A stretch of 22,572 nucleotides of DNA from CAZPMT01 sp964587655 (GCA_964587655.1 CAZPMT010000089.1:1-22572), one strand, 5' to 3'; counted from the stretch's first letter, positions 15,009 to 22,572 are shown. Notes: generated by a model not told the origin, from the sequence alone. Made by a program: numbers and translations.

Positions 15009-15899
15009 TCACGCGCCGGCGTCGGAAATGTAGGCCCACTCCGCCGTTACCGGGAACTCGCTCGGATAGCGCAGGAACGAAACATGGCCGTCCATGTAGA
15101 GAACGTTGGAGCCGCCCGGGATGTGGCTGAACGCGGCAGGGTTCGTCATGACGACGTCCCACATCATCGCTATTTCGGATTGCGCCCGACTGCTCGCCGC
15201 CGGATTGTTGATGTCGGTGATGAAGAACCGCTCGATACCTTCCCGGAAACGATAGGCCGTCAGCCAGGTCCCAGCGGGGATCTCGTTGTTTTGGTCGGCT
15301 ACGCTCTTCTGAAACGAGAGGTCCGTGTCTGTAGCTGCTTCGGAATCCACCTGCGTAGCGTAGGCTGCGAGAAGGTCATAGGGCGGGTCAAGCCAAGCAT
15401 TCTTCTGAATCACCCAACCGAGATAGATGTACGACAAGTCACCGTGACCTTCGTCTCCGCCCCAGACGCCGTCCAGTTTCTCTAGGTCAATCTGTCCGTA
15501 CTCTGGATCGCCGACCGCAACTGGCGGGATGCTGGTGGAATCCTTTACCCAATTCGAATCCCAGCTCTCGGGAACGAACGGCTCGCCTTTGTCCGCATCG
15601 GACGGGCAAAGCCAGACATTCAAATCGGTCAGGTACTCCGGATATAGCGAGGCGGCTTTTGCGTTGAAGGTTGACATACTAGGCGCCTTCGGCGGGAATT
15701 TCATCCCCTTTGATTCGTTGGCGTACATCTTGTAGACGATGCCCATTTGCTTCAGGTTGTTCGCGCACGAGGCCCGGCGGGCTGATTCGCGGGCGCGTGC
15801 CAACGCTGGTAGCAGGATAGCGGCCAAAATACCGATGATGGCAATCACTACGAGCAGTTCGATTAGCGTGAACCCACGCTTGCGTGATACATTACGCAT
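15009..15899 (-). CDS. Type IV pilin-like (prepilin N-terminal methylation) secreted protein with H-x-DG domain
   Basis: The 296-residue protein has a short basic leader ending RKRG, then FTLIELLVVIAIIGILAAIL, the class III signal cleaved before Phe by a prepilin peptidase. The ARARESARRASCANNLKQMG segment after it is typical of the large pilin-like family common in Planctomycetes and related phyla. Near the C-terminus SHIPGGSNVLYMDGHVSFLR matches the processing-associated H-X9-DG domain, here with ten residues between His and Asp. It is probably exported and surface- or pseudopilus-associated; the precise role is unknown. ATG 15899 has AGGAGG about seven bases upstream, so the GTG at 15905 is not preferred. 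Confidence 0.9.
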   Translation of the reverse strand: MRNVSRKRGFTLIELLVVIAIIGILAAILLPALARARESARRASCANNLKQMGIVYKMYANESKGMKFPPKAPSMSTFNAKAASLYPEYLTDLNVWLCPSDADKGEPFVPESWDSNWVKDSTSIPPVAVGDPEYGQIDLEKLDGVWGGDEGHGDLSYIYLGWVIQKNAWLDPPYDLLAAYATQVDSEAATDTDLSFQKSVADQNNEIPAGTWLTAYRFREGIERFFITDINNPAASSRAQSEIAMMWDVVMTNPAAFSHIPGGSNVLYMDGHVSFLRYPSEFPVTAEWAYISDAGA

Positions 15900-15927
15900 G
15901 TGCACTCCTCCTGTGACGTTAACTACA

Positions 15928-15969
15928 GACGCCGTCGCGGGAGAACTCCTCCCGACACCAAACGGCGTC
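15928..15969 (-). promoter_or_regulatory. Nested hairpin in the 5' leader of the pilin-like gene
   Basis: GACGCCGT (15928-15935) and ACGGCGTC (15962-15969) form an 8-bp outer stem. CGGGAG (15938-15943) and CTCCCG (15949-15954) form a 6-bp inner stem. The structure begins about ten bases after the -10 box of the promoter at 15980-16007 and ends about 29 bases before the start codon, so it would cap the 5' end of the mRNA. A role in mRNA stability or regulation is inferred. Confidence 0.55.
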
Positions 15970-15979
15970 GCAATGCTCT

Positions 15980-16007
15980 ATTCTACTTATTCGTACGCCT
16001 TTGTCAA
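15980..16007 (-). promoter_or_regulatory. Sigma-70-type promoter of the pilin-like gene
   Basis: On the minus strand a perfect -35 box TTGACA (16002-16007) is followed after 16 bases by TAGAAT (15980-15985). It lies about 80 bases upstream of the ATG and just upstream of the leader hairpin. Confidence 0.7.
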
Positions 16008-16074
16008 CAAGAATCTTCGAGCAAGGGGACGGCTCGACTCGCCTCAACGCCCCGCCCGGCGGATTCCCGGCCGG

Positions 16075-16794
16075 TTAGCCCATTTCTTGGACACGGGCGT
16101 CGTCGTCCTTGAAGTGAATGTTGTTCACTTGGAGCCAGTGCATCGGCGCGGCATCGTCCTTCGGCGCGAACGGGCGCGTAAGGCCCACGCTGAGGATCAC
16201 CGGATCCGAACCGCTCAACCGCTTCATAAGGGTGTCGAGCGCCGCCGTGTTCGGCGTGGCGTGGTCTTCGCTATACAACCGGATATCCGTCACGCCGACA
16301 TCCACGTCGAATTTGCCATCGGTGAGTTGAATGCGAATCTGCGGCGGTTTGTCGGGGCGCGTTCGCAGAAAGACGCGCGGACGCTCCTTCGGCACAAGGC
16401 ATCCGAGTGAGGCGGCGCCTTTTCCAACGTCCACGCCGCACGACCGCGCACCCGCGGGACGCAGGTCAGCGCCGAATATCGACGCAAGGTCCGTCTTCGC
16501 CATCTGGGTCAGCATGTTCCAGAAGCGGGGCGCGGCGAGGGACCCCAGCGCCTGCATGTTACGCGGGTCGAACTCGTAATCTTCGATCTCAGGCGGTTTC
16601 CCCACGTGCTTTGAAGCGCCTAACTCAATGATCGCCATTATGTCGAGCGGGCCGCCATGCAGCGCCAGGAGTTCAGGACGCAAGTGCCCGTGCGCAGGCA
16701 TGGGCCTCACGTGACGTCGCGTTTGGACGTCGACCCCCGCCACGCAGACATACCCGGACTGCATGCGGGTCAGATGGTTGAGGATGATCTTCAC
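16075..16794 (-). CDS. Dual OB domain-like protein
   Basis: The 239-residue protein begins MKIILNHLTRMQSGYVCVAG, then VDVQTRRHVRPMPAHGHL. This pattern (a start on genes, SG-x-C-VAG-x-D, then HVRP) recalls proteins annotated as dual OB domain-containing, predicted to bind nucleic acid or nucleotides. Later segments include FLRTRPDKPPQIRIQLTDGK and VILSVGLTRPF. The start is GTG at 16794 with GGGAG seven bases upstream, 19 bases after the comF stop, so the two form an operon. No catalytic residues can be pointed to and the function is unknown; the family call is moderate. Confidence 0.6.
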   Translation of the reverse strand: MKIILNHLTRMQSGYVCVAGVDVQTRRHVRPMPAHGHLRPELLALHGGPLDIMAIIELGASKHVGKPPEIEDYEFDPRNMQALGSLAAPRFWNMLTQMAKTDLASIFGADLRPAGARSCGVDVGKGAASLGCLVPKERPRVFLRTRPDKPPQIRIQLTDGKFDVDVGVTDIRLYSEDHATPNTAALDTLMKRLSGSDPVILSVGLTRPFAPKDDAAPMHWLQVNNIHFKDDDARVQEMG

Positions 16795-16813
16795 TCACGC
16801 ACTCCCATGAGCG

Positions 16814-17584
16814 TCACGCGTCAACATCGTCCATCGACATTCTCAGCGCCGCGACGAAAATGTCGACCGCGCCCGCGTTGGCGCGCCGCAGCGCCGCAGC
16901 GCATTCCGACACCGTCCCGCTCGTCGTAACGACGTCATCCACCAGCAACACCTTGCTCCCGGCAAGACGGTCCCCTTCGACCGCGAAGGCCCCGACCACA
17001 TTGGCACGCCGCTCGGAGGCGGTCTTCAGACGGCTCTGAACGCACGTGGGCCTCAGCCTGCGCAACGACTCGTCGATCCGCGCGTTGGGAAAGACGCAAA
17101 GGATCTCCTGCGAAAGCAATCGCGACTGGTTGAACCCGCGGTCGCGTTCCCGCACTTTGTGAAGCGGGACCGGGACGATGAAATCGTATGCGTCGCACTC
17201 CATCTCACGCTCCGCGAACTCCGCCATCAGGGCGCCGAGCGGACGCGCCAGACCTCGCTTACCGTAGAACTTTAGCAGCTTGATGGCCTCTTTCACCGCG
17301 CCATCATACAGCGCAGCGCCGTACATGCGCCGAAAAGGCAAACCGCCCCGCGACGCCCGCTCACGGCAATCCGCGCAGGGGAAGTTCGACAGGGTCCCGA
17401 AACCGATCACCCCCGCATGCGGTCTTCCGCACAACGTGCAGAACGGCCGCTCAATCCGAGGCGACAACTCCCAACACGTCGGACAGAAATATCCATTCTC
17501 CTCCGTCAGCAGCCTGCCCCCGCACATCTTGCAGAAAATCGGTAAGAACAGGTTCTTGACCGTCAACGTCCAATCAGCCAACAT
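16814..17584 (-). CDS. comF: ComF family phosphoribosyltransferase-like protein
   Basis: The 256-residue protein has the ComF layout. An N-terminal zinc-ribbon region has cysteine pairs at 18/21, 34/37, 49/52 and 70/73, and then the motif DFIVPVPLHKVRERDRGFNQ (about 134-153). The phosphoribosyltransferase signature VLLVDDVVTTSGT (212-224), which binds the ribose-5-phosphate of PRPP, comes last. ComF proteins aid uptake or processing of single-stranded DNA in naturally competent bacteria, and many have other unassigned roles. An open frame continues upstream to 18178 without a start-supporting feature; ATG 17584 begins where ComF similarity begins. It is divergent from the HDAC-family gene and followed by a dual-OB gene. 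Confidence 0.92.
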   Translation of the reverse strand: MLADWTLTVKNLFLPIFCKMCGGRLLTEENGYFCPTCWELSPRIERPFCTLCGRPHAGVIGFGTLSNFPCADCRERASRGGLPFRRMYGAALYDGAVKEAIKLLKFYGKRGLARPLGALMAEFAEREMECDAYDFIVPVPLHKVRERDRGFNQSRLLSQEILCVFPNARIDESLRRLRPTCVQSRLKTASERRANVVGAFAVEGDRLAGSKVLLVDDVVTTSGTVSECAAALRRANAGAVDIFVAALRMSMDDVDA

Positions 17585-17614
17585 CGCCGGCAAATCCACC
17601 ACACCCAGGCGTGT

Positions 17615-17641
17615 TTCCACTTCGTCCACCTCGTCCACCAC
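17615..17641. repeat. Short 9-bp tandem repeat upstream of comF
   Basis: Three imperfect 9-bp units related to GTCCACCTC (TTCCACTTC, GTCCACCTC, GTCCACCAC) lie in the comF-HDAC intergenic region, about 30 bases upstream of the comF start. On the minus strand they would encode an acidic VDE repeat if an upstream comF start were used. Confidence 0.4.
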
Positions 17642-17720
17642 CAAACACTGTATCCCAGAGATCACCCTTCGGGCAAGGGCATTTCTCCATGCAGAGGTTT
17701 CAGGACGGCGCGTTGTCGGT

Positions 17721-17749
17721 TTGACGTGGTTGTGTGCGCGTGACATACT
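17721..17749 (+). promoter_or_regulatory. Sigma-70-type promoter of the HDAC-family gene
   Basis: A -35 box TTGACG (17721-17726, five of six consensus) and a -10 box CATACT (17744-17749, four of six) are 17 bases apart, 42 bases before the start codon at 17792. Confidence 0.5.
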
Positions 17750-17791
17750 TTGTCGCGTTTCTTTGAAAAGCTGGGAGTCGGAGAGAGGTTC

Positions 17792-18718
17792 ATGGCGCGA
17801 ACGGGATTGGTGTATAGCGAGGAGATGTTGTTGCACGACACGGGACCGGGGCATCCGGAAAGTGCGGCGCGTCTCACCGCTATTATGGAGGCGTTCGAAG
17901 CGGCGGGTCTGAAACCGCCGCGAATCCCGATCACGCCGGCTACGGAAGAGGACCTTCTGCGTGTCCATAGCAAGGACCATGTCGAGCAAATCAAGGCCAC
18001 GTGCGCCGCGAATGCGGTCTATCCGGATGCGGACACGCCTATGGTGCGTGCGTCGTGGCGTGCGGCGCTGCTGGCGGCTGGTGGTGTGATCTCGGCGTGC
18101 AAGGCTGTGCTCGATGGGTCCGTGGACAACGCGTTTTGCGCGGTGCGGCCGCCGGGCCACCACGCGGAGGCTGACCACGCCATGGGCTTTTGTCTATTCA
18201 ACAATATCGCGATCGCCGCGCGTTGGCTGCTCGATGCCGGCCACATCAAGCGGGTGGCTATTTTCGATTGGGACGTCCATCACGGCAACGGCACGCAACA
18301 GGCGTTCTATAACGAAAGCCGAGCGTTCTATGCGAGCATGCATCAGCACCCTCACTATCCCGGAACCGGATGGCCCTTCGAATGCGGCGCACACAACAAC
18401 ATCGTGAACATCCAGATGCCGCGGGGCGCGCGCATCGATGACTGGCTCGAAAGAATCGACAATAAGGTTCTGCCCGAATTCCGCCAGTTTGATCCCGAGT
18501 TCCTTCTCATCTCCGCCGGATTCGACGCGCACCGACTCGATCCCCTCGGAGGACAGACACTCAAATCAGAAACGTTCGGCGTCATGACAGATCGCGTCAA
18601 GGGCCTTGCCAAGGGCCGCGTCGTCTCGACACTCGAAGGCGGCTACAATCTCGAAGCCCTTGGCGAATCGTGCGTTTCCCACTTCCGGGCGCTGCAAGGC
18701 GCCGGAGTGGTGTCCTGA
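17792..18718 (+). CDS. Histone deacetylase family (arginase/deacetylase fold) amidohydrolase
   Basis: The 308-residue protein carries all class II-type HDAC landmarks. GPGHPESAARL is at residues 18-28 and RPPGHHAE at 119-126 holds the catalytic His pair. FDWDVHHGNGTQ (158-169) provides zinc ligands Asp161 and His163, SAGFDAH (241-247) the third ligand Asp245, and EGGYN lies near the end. Bacterial members deacetylate small acetyl-amides such as acetylpolyamines, or act on acetyl-lysine; the substrate here is unknown. ATG 17792 has GAGAGAGG upstream and is preferred to the frame start at 17750. The GH29 gene follows 33 bases later in the same direction. Confidence 0.93.
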   Translation: MARTGLVYSEEMLLHDTGPGHPESAARLTAIMEAFEAAGLKPPRIPITPATEEDLLRVHSKDHVEQIKATCAANAVYPDADTPMVRASWRAALLAAGGVISACKAVLDGSVDNAFCAVRPPGHHAEADHAMGFCLFNNIAIAARWLLDAGHIKRVAIFDWDVHHGNGTQQAFYNESRAFYASMHQHPHYPGTGWPFECGAHNNIVNIQMPRGARIDDWLERIDNKVLPEFRQFDPEFLLISAGFDAHRLDPLGGQTLKSETFGVMTDRVKGLAKGRVVSTLEGGYNLEALGESCVSHFRALQGAGVVS

Positions 18719-18751
18719 ACCGAAAGCCGTTGCGGAGAGAGGAAGTGCCTT

Positions 18752-20059
18752 ATGTGGACAAGAGGACTGGTGACGATGTTGCCGATACTGCTGCTGTTTG
18801 GGGTCGTGGCTGGGAAAGCATCCGCGGATGACGCCAAGCGCGCGCGTCCGACTCAAGAGCAGGTCGCGTGGCAGGACATGGAACTTGGGATGTTCATCCA
18901 CTTTGCCCCGAATACGTGGCAGGATCAGGAAGGCGACGACCGCAGTACGCCGCTCGATAGGATCAATCCCGCAAAACTCGACACGGACCAGTGGGTCAGC
19001 GTCGCGGAATCCATGGGCGCGAAGTACATCGTATTTGTGGCGAAGCATGTCGGCGGCTTCTGCATGTGGCGGACGGACACCACCGATTACGGGATCAAGA
19101 ACACGCCGTGGCGAGAAGGCAAAGGCGATGTCATGGCGGACTTGTCCGAGTCGTGCCGCAAGCGCGGGATCAAACTCGGCGTATACCTCAGTCCGCGCGA
19201 CGACACGCTTGGCGCCGACACGGGCGGCAAGTGCAAGACGCCGGAATCGCAGGCGAAATATGACGCGATCTATCGACAGCAGCTCACCGAAGTGCTCAGC
19301 CGTTACGGGGACATCTTCGAGGTGTGGTTTGACGGGAGCAACATCGTCGAAGTGGGCGATATCCTCAAACAGTACGCCCCGAAGGCAACGATCTTTCAGG
19401 GCAAGTACGCGACGATCCGGTGGGTGGGCAATGAAGACGGCGTCGCGCCGTATCCGGCCTGGAACGCGGTCTCCGAAGCGGCGCGCCTCGCGGGGGCCAC
19501 GTCCGCCGACGGCGATCCGAACGGCGAAACCTGGCTGCCCAATGAATGCGATGCGCGCATCAGGCGCGACTGGTTCTGGAGTTCTAAGAACGCCGCCACG
19601 CTGAAGACCGTGGACCATCTGATGACCATGTACTACCGGTCCGTCGGGCACGGCGCGGTACTGCTGCTCAACAACACGCCCGACACCTCCGGCTTGATCC
19701 CCGAAGCGGATGCGAAACGCGCCGCGGAATTCGGCGCCGAGATCAAGCGCCGCTTCGGCGTTCCTCTCGCCGAGACGCGCGGCGGCGGAGAGGTCGTCGA
19801 GTTGGCCTTGGGCAAACCCACGAAGATCGACCACGTCGTCACGATGGAGGAGATCGGCGAGGGCGAGCGCGTGCTCGAATATGTCATCGAAGGGCGGGTC
19901 AAGGGAGAATGGAAGCCCCTCGCGAGAGGTACCGCCATCGGCCATAAGAAGATCGATCGGATCGATCCGGTCAAAGTCGACGCGGTGCGGCTCCGCTGCC
20001 TGAAGTGCGCGGCCAGTCCGCTGATCCGCAAACTCGCCGTTTACGAAACGGCCCAATGA
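18752..20059 (+). CDS. Secreted alpha-L-fucosidase (GH29)
   Basis: The 435-residue protein has a signal peptide (hydrophobic about residues 6-22, cleavage probably after ASA near 25) and a GH29 barrel. Characteristic segments are WQDMELGMFIHFAPNTW (His50), YIVFVAKHVGGFCMW (His99) and KLGVYLSPRD. FEVWFDGS (189-196) contains Asp194, the expected nucleophile of the retaining mechanism. The last 80 or so residues (GKPTKIDHVVTMEEI onward) look like a discoidin-type beta-sandwich often appended to GH29. It would remove fucose from glycans outside the cytoplasm. The ribosome site is GAGAGAGGAAG. Fucosidase activity is inferred from the family; some GH29 members have other specificities. Confidence 0.9.
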   Translation: MWTRGLVTMLPILLLFGVVAGKASADDAKRARPTQEQVAWQDMELGMFIHFAPNTWQDQEGDDRSTPLDRINPAKLDTDQWVSVAESMGAKYIVFVAKHVGGFCMWRTDTTDYGIKNTPWREGKGDVMADLSESCRKRGIKLGVYLSPRDDTLGADTGGKCKTPESQAKYDAIYRQQLTEVLSRYGDIFEVWFDGSNIVEVGDILKQYAPKATIFQGKYATIRWVGNEDGVAPYPAWNAVSEAARLAGATSADGDPNGETWLPNECDARIRRDWFWSSKNAATLKTVDHLMTMYYRSVGHGAVLLLNNTPDTSGLIPEADAKRAAEFGAEIKRRFGVPLAETRGGGEVVELALGKPTKIDHVVTMEEIGEGERVLEYVIEGRVKGEWKPLARGTAIGHKKIDRIDPVKVDAVRLRCLKCAASPLIRKLAVYETAQ

Positions 20060-20155
20060 CCCGCTTCTTCGATCGATCGACATGATCAGACATCGCTGGT
20101 TTTCGCAAAATCCCGTATGTTATCATGGCTGCACGGGACATTTGAGGGACCGAAG

Positions 20156-21175
20156 ATGACGGTGTTCTACTGTCCGCACTGCAACAATCGTCTTGAGGTC
20201 GATGATTCGTTTGCGGGCCGTGACGGGTGGTGCCGTAAGTGCAAGAACATGATCACGGTGCCGCAGCGTGGTCAACGGGCTTCCGACACGCTCACGCCCG
20301 CCGAGAAGTATGAACGCCTCGCCAAGGCTTTTCAGCACGCCGCCACTAAGGCCGACAAGTACCATATCCTTTTCCTGCGAACGGACGAGGAAAACGAACG
20401 CCTGGCCGGGCAGGTGCAGGAACTGTTGGGAATGTCGGATCGGCTCGCCGCGATCGAGCAGGCCTTCGGACAGTTCCGCGATAGGCGCGAGTCTTTGTCA
20501 GGAACCGACGGCGCCCCGGCGGAATCGAATCTCGCGGCGTCCCTCGAAGTCGTAAAGCAGGATGTTGTCCGGCTGGCCGCGGACCTCGGGCGCGAGCGTT
20601 CGGCGCGTCTTTCTCCCGCCGCGACGGTTGCCGGCTCGACGGAAACCATCGATGAGTTCCGAAAGCTTCTCGATGGAATGGGCGCCAGAGTGTGTGCGCT
20701 GGAAGAGCAGGGTACATTGACGGCGGACCTGATCGAACGTCTCCGCGACGACGTCGAGATGCACCACCGCACATCCATCGAGACAAATGCCAGGCTGGAA
20801 TCGCTGGCTGCCGGGCGCGACGCCGGAGATGTGGTTTCGGCGTTGGGCGAAGTGCGCAGGGCCGTTGACGAGGAGCGGACCGCCCGCGAGGAAGTCGGAC
20901 ACGCGCAGGAACAGATCCGGGTGCAGGTCGACGAGATCGCCGCGGCCATCGAGGCTCTCAAGTCCACCTTCGAGATGTTGAGTGCGATGGAGGCGGCCGC
21001 ATTGGACGAGTCTTCAGGTGAAGACGAGATCGAAAGTATTTCCGAAGACGCGTCGGAGAGGGTTGATGGCGACGTGGTCACGCCCGAGATCGTCGAGGAT
21101 AATTCGGAGACGGCCCAGCAGATGATGTTGAGCGCTTTTCTGAGGTTCATGCATTCGTCGCCTCGCAAGAGATAG
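20156..21175 (+). CDS. Zinc-ribbon and coiled-coil protein, unknown function
   Basis: The 339-residue protein starts MTVFYCPHCNNRLEVDDSFA with Cys6/Cys9 and then WCRKCK with Cys26/Cys29, a four-cysteine zinc ribbon like those found fused to many proteins in planctomycete-type genomes. The rest is highly charged and helical, with heptad-like stretches (about residues 60-120, 130-200 and 210-290) predicted to form coiled coils, ending in an acidic segment and a basic tail FMHSSPRKR. ATG 20156 has GAGGGAC upstream, so the open frame from 20117 is not used. The following gene also starts with a zinc ribbon. I do not recognise a named family. Confidence 0.78.
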   Translation: MTVFYCPHCNNRLEVDDSFAGRDGWCRKCKNMITVPQRGQRASDTLTPAEKYERLAKAFQHAATKADKYHILFLRTDEENERLAGQVQELLGMSDRLAAIEQAFGQFRDRRESLSGTDGAPAESNLAASLEVVKQDVVRLAADLGRERSARLSPAATVAGSTETIDEFRKLLDGMGARVCALEEQGTLTADLIERLRDDVEMHHRTSIETNARLESLAAGRDAGDVVSALGEVRRAVDEERTAREEVGHAQEQIRVQVDEIAAAIEALKSTFEMLSAMEAAALDESSGEDEIESISEDASERVDGDVVTPEIVEDNSETAQQMMLSAFLRFMHSSPRKR

Positions 21176-21234
21176 AATGAGGCCCGCGGCGGCGTCTGTG
21201 GCCGGGCCGCAAGGCGATTCCGGAAAGGAGTGGG

Positions 21235-21894
21235 ATGCGGAAACTGATCGTGACGTGTGAATGCGGGCAGCGGTTGCGCGTGCCGTACTCGGCGCTTGGG
21301 AAAACCGGTGTCTGCGTCACGTGCGGCCGGACCATTCAGATCATATCGGGCAACACGCGGCGGGAAGGGTTCACCCAACGGGGCGACTCCTCGGTGCTGA
21401 GGGAAACGCAATGGCCGCGCAGGACCATACTCTCCGAGGAGGACAAGCAGCGCTTCGGTAAAGCCGTGGACCTCTATGCTAAGCAGCAGTATGCCGAGGC
21501 CCTCGCGATTTTCGATGCGTTCCTCGAACAGTACCCGGGCAATCCTGAAATCGAAGAGGCGCGGAACCAGTGTCTGCGGGCGTTGAAGCGCCCGCGCCTT
21601 GGCGCCCCGCACCACGATGTTCCGAGACTGCCGGGCGATGTCAGCCTCAACGCCGACACCGTGAAACGCGTCGTTCTCGAGAAGATGCTCTACGACACGT
21701 CCGGCGCAACGCAGATCGAGGCCGCTCGCCTCGCGTGCCGGATCCTCGGACTCTTCGGTCAGGACAGCCGCGACAAGGCAACTCCAGCCCCCGATGAAAG
21801 ATCTTCCGAGGCGCAGGCCGGCGAATCCGGGCCGGCGCCGTTCGCTGAATCCTCAACGCCGGAATCCGAAAGCGGCGATGAGGCCACCATGTAG
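21235..21894 (+). CDS. Zinc-ribbon protein with TPR-like segment, unknown function
   Basis: The 219-residue protein begins MRKLIVTCECGQRLRVPYSA with Cys8/Cys10 and Cys27/Cys30 (VCVTCGR), a zinc ribbon. Residues about 67-115 (EEDKQRFGKAVDLYAKQQYA, then EALAIFDAFLEQYPGNPEIE) form a TPR pair. The C-terminal half is disordered and acidic. The ribosome site AAAGGAG is 5-6 bases before the ATG. It lies 59 bases after the other zinc-ribbon gene, so the two may be co-transcribed. The function is unknown; the TPR suggests a protein-binding role. Confidence 0.8.
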   Translation: MRKLIVTCECGQRLRVPYSALGKTGVCVTCGRTIQIISGNTRREGFTQRGDSSVLRETQWPRRTILSEEDKQRFGKAVDLYAKQQYAEALAIFDAFLEQYPGNPEIEEARNQCLRALKRPRLGAPHHDVPRLPGDVSLNADTVKRVVLEKMLYDTSGATQIEAARLACRILGLFGQDSRDKATPAPDERSSEAQAGESGPAPFAESSTPESESGDEATM

Positions 21895-21915
21895 ACGCGA
21901 CGTCCCCGTCGCGTC
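21894..21915. terminator. Perfect hairpin between convergent genes
   Basis: GACGCGACG (21894-21902) and CGTCGCGTC (21907-21915) form a perfect 9-bp stem with a four-base loop, beginning at the zinc-ribbon gene's stop codon. The DUF302 gene ends convergently at 21946. No T-run follows, so termination is inferred from position and stem strength. Confidence 0.5.
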
Positions 21916-21945
21916 CTGCACTACCATGACCCTTCGCACGCCTCC

Positions 21946-22329
21946 CTACGCGCACGTGGCGTCGATGATGCGAATGATGGTGGCTTCCACTTCCCGCGCG
22001 ACGGGATCCAAGGCGGGAGTCCCGAAAAGACCCAGGATCGCCGTGGGCAACATCGTCGAGACCTTGACCTTCCCGCCTTCTTCATACACGCAGATGCGGC
22101 AAGGCAGGGCGTTGGCGATGGCCATGTTCGCTTCGAGCACGGCCTTCGCCTGCTTCGGGTTGCATACCTCGAACACCCGGCATTCCGGCCCAAACTCGAC
22201 GCCCTTTGCCGCCATCTTCGCCTTCAAATCATGCACGCCCAGCACGCCGAAACCATTTGCCGCCGTTGCTGCGTCAAGTCTCTTACAGACGATCTCGACC
22301 GAGTCACTTGTTTCCTTCGCGTATATCAT
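21946..22329 (-). CDS. DUF302 domain-containing protein
   Basis: The 127-residue protein begins MIYAKETSDSVEIVCKRLDA, then NGFGVLGVHDLKAKMAAKGVE. CRVFEVCNPKQAKAVLEAN and ALPCRICVYEEGGKVKVSTM follow, the typical DUF302 pattern. DUF302 is a small alpha/beta fold often found with thioredoxin-like or redox proteins; its function is unestablished. The ATG at 22329 has GGAGGT six bases upstream, so the longer frame to 22542 is not needed. It lies 29 bases after the YjbQ-family gene on the same strand, so the two are likely co-transcribed. Confidence 0.9.
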   Translation of the reverse strand: MIYAKETSDSVEIVCKRLDAATAANGFGVLGVHDLKAKMAAKGVEFGPECRVFEVCNPKQAKAVLEANMAIANALPCRICVYEEGGKVKVSTMLPTAILGLFGTPALDPVAREVEATIIRIIDATCA

Positions 22330-22358
22330 CGATTTACCTCCCAAAGTTGGCTTCTTTC

Positions 22359-22572
22359 TCACACTACCTGCACCAAAACCTGCCGCGACCGCGGGCCGTC
22401 GAATTCGCAGAAGTAGAGGGATTGCCAGGTTCCGAGTCGGAGTCTTCCATCTTCTATGATCACGGCCTGCGAGAAACCCATCATGCTTGCCTTTACATGG
22501 GCCGCGGAATTGCCTTCGACATGAGCGTACTCGAAATCCCACGGGACGAGCCGGTCGAGCGTCTTGATAATG
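22359..22572 (-). CDS. YjbQ/UPF0047 family protein, C-terminal part (5' end outside window)
   Basis: The 71 codons before TGA read IIKTLDRLVPWDFEYAHVEG, then NSAAHVKASMMG and LRLGTWQSLYFCEFDGP and end RQVLVQVV. The blocks HVEGNSAAHVK and LGTWQ-x2-YFCEFDGPR are the C-terminal signature of YjbQ proteins, which form a trimeric beta barrel with a metal-binding His cluster. Some YjbQ proteins have a low-level thiamin-phosphate-synthase-like activity. The gene is open at the window edge, so its N-terminal half is not visible. It lies 29 bases upstream of the DUF302 gene. Confidence 0.88.
   Translation of the reverse strand, partial: IIKTLDRLVPWDFEYAHVEGNSAAHVKASMMGFSQAVIIEDGRLRLGTWQSLYFCEFDGPRSRQVLVQVV

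Noticed and set aside
17585..18178. Upstream extension of comF to a 454-residue protein
   Set aside because: The extension is Arg-rich, runs antisense through the HDAC-family gene's start and contains no ComF similarity.
18566..20083. 505-codon minus-strand open frame opposite the GH29 gene
   Set aside because: The GH29 signature and signal peptide are on the plus strand; the antisense frame is a shadow.
1..22572. CRISPR array or cas genes
   Set aside because: No regularly spaced identical repeats and no Cas-like proteins are visible; the repeats found are paired palindromes or two-copy repeats.

Overview
The window is G+C-rich, gene-dense bacterial DNA from a Gram-negative lineage. The type IV pilin-like protein with a C-terminal H-x10-DG motif, the secreted GH29 glycosidase, the small zinc-ribbon proteins and the ExbB/ExbD/TPR cluster together suggest a planctomycete-, Lentisphaerae- or Hydrogenedentes-like organism. 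No 16S or ribosomal marker is present, so this placement is an inference.

Layout. (1) 1-3901, minus strand: an energy-transduction operon, exbB/tolQ - exbD/tolR - large periplasmic TPR protein - TonB/TolA-like anchor protein, the last cut by the window edge. (2) 3902-5440: a repeat-rich segment with an inverted pair of 28-bp palindromic repeats, two direct copies of a 70-bp repeat (one inside a MITE-like element), a tRNA-Leu with the unusual anticodon AAG and its own promoter, and a DUF433/DUF5615 toxin-antitoxin pair whose toxin is broken by one extra base. (3) 5441-9677, minus strand: a defence-type island. A decayed hsdR start and the last codons of hsdS bracket four intact genes: tcmP, a Gp37/Gp68-family (DUF5131) three-Cys protein, an 82-residue unknown and a Fic AMP-transferase. 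This looks like the shell of a type I restriction-modification operon that lost its core but kept its internal cargo. A PIN toxin truncated at the hsdS junction and its intact antitoxin lie just upstream. (4) 9882-14932, plus strand: a metabolic cluster of aldehyde dehydrogenase with a C-terminal extension, an enolase-superfamily dehydratase/racemase and two tandem paralogous SDR proteins resembling fatty acyl-CoA reductases. (5) 14944-17584, minus strand: a terminator-like hairpin, a pilin-like protein with a good promoter and structured leader, a dual-OB protein and ComF. (6) 17721-21894, plus strand: an HDAC-family amidohydrolase, a secreted GH29 fucosidase and two zinc-ribbon proteins. (7) 21946-22572, minus strand: DUF302 and the end of a YjbQ-family gene.

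The most notable region is 5441-9245, where non-restriction cargo genes survive between fragments of hsdS and hsdR. The TcmP/DUF5131/82-aa/Fic set is the best candidate in the window for an uncharacterised system. Other points of interest are the tRNA-Leu(AAG), the frameshifted toxin and the repeats flanking them.
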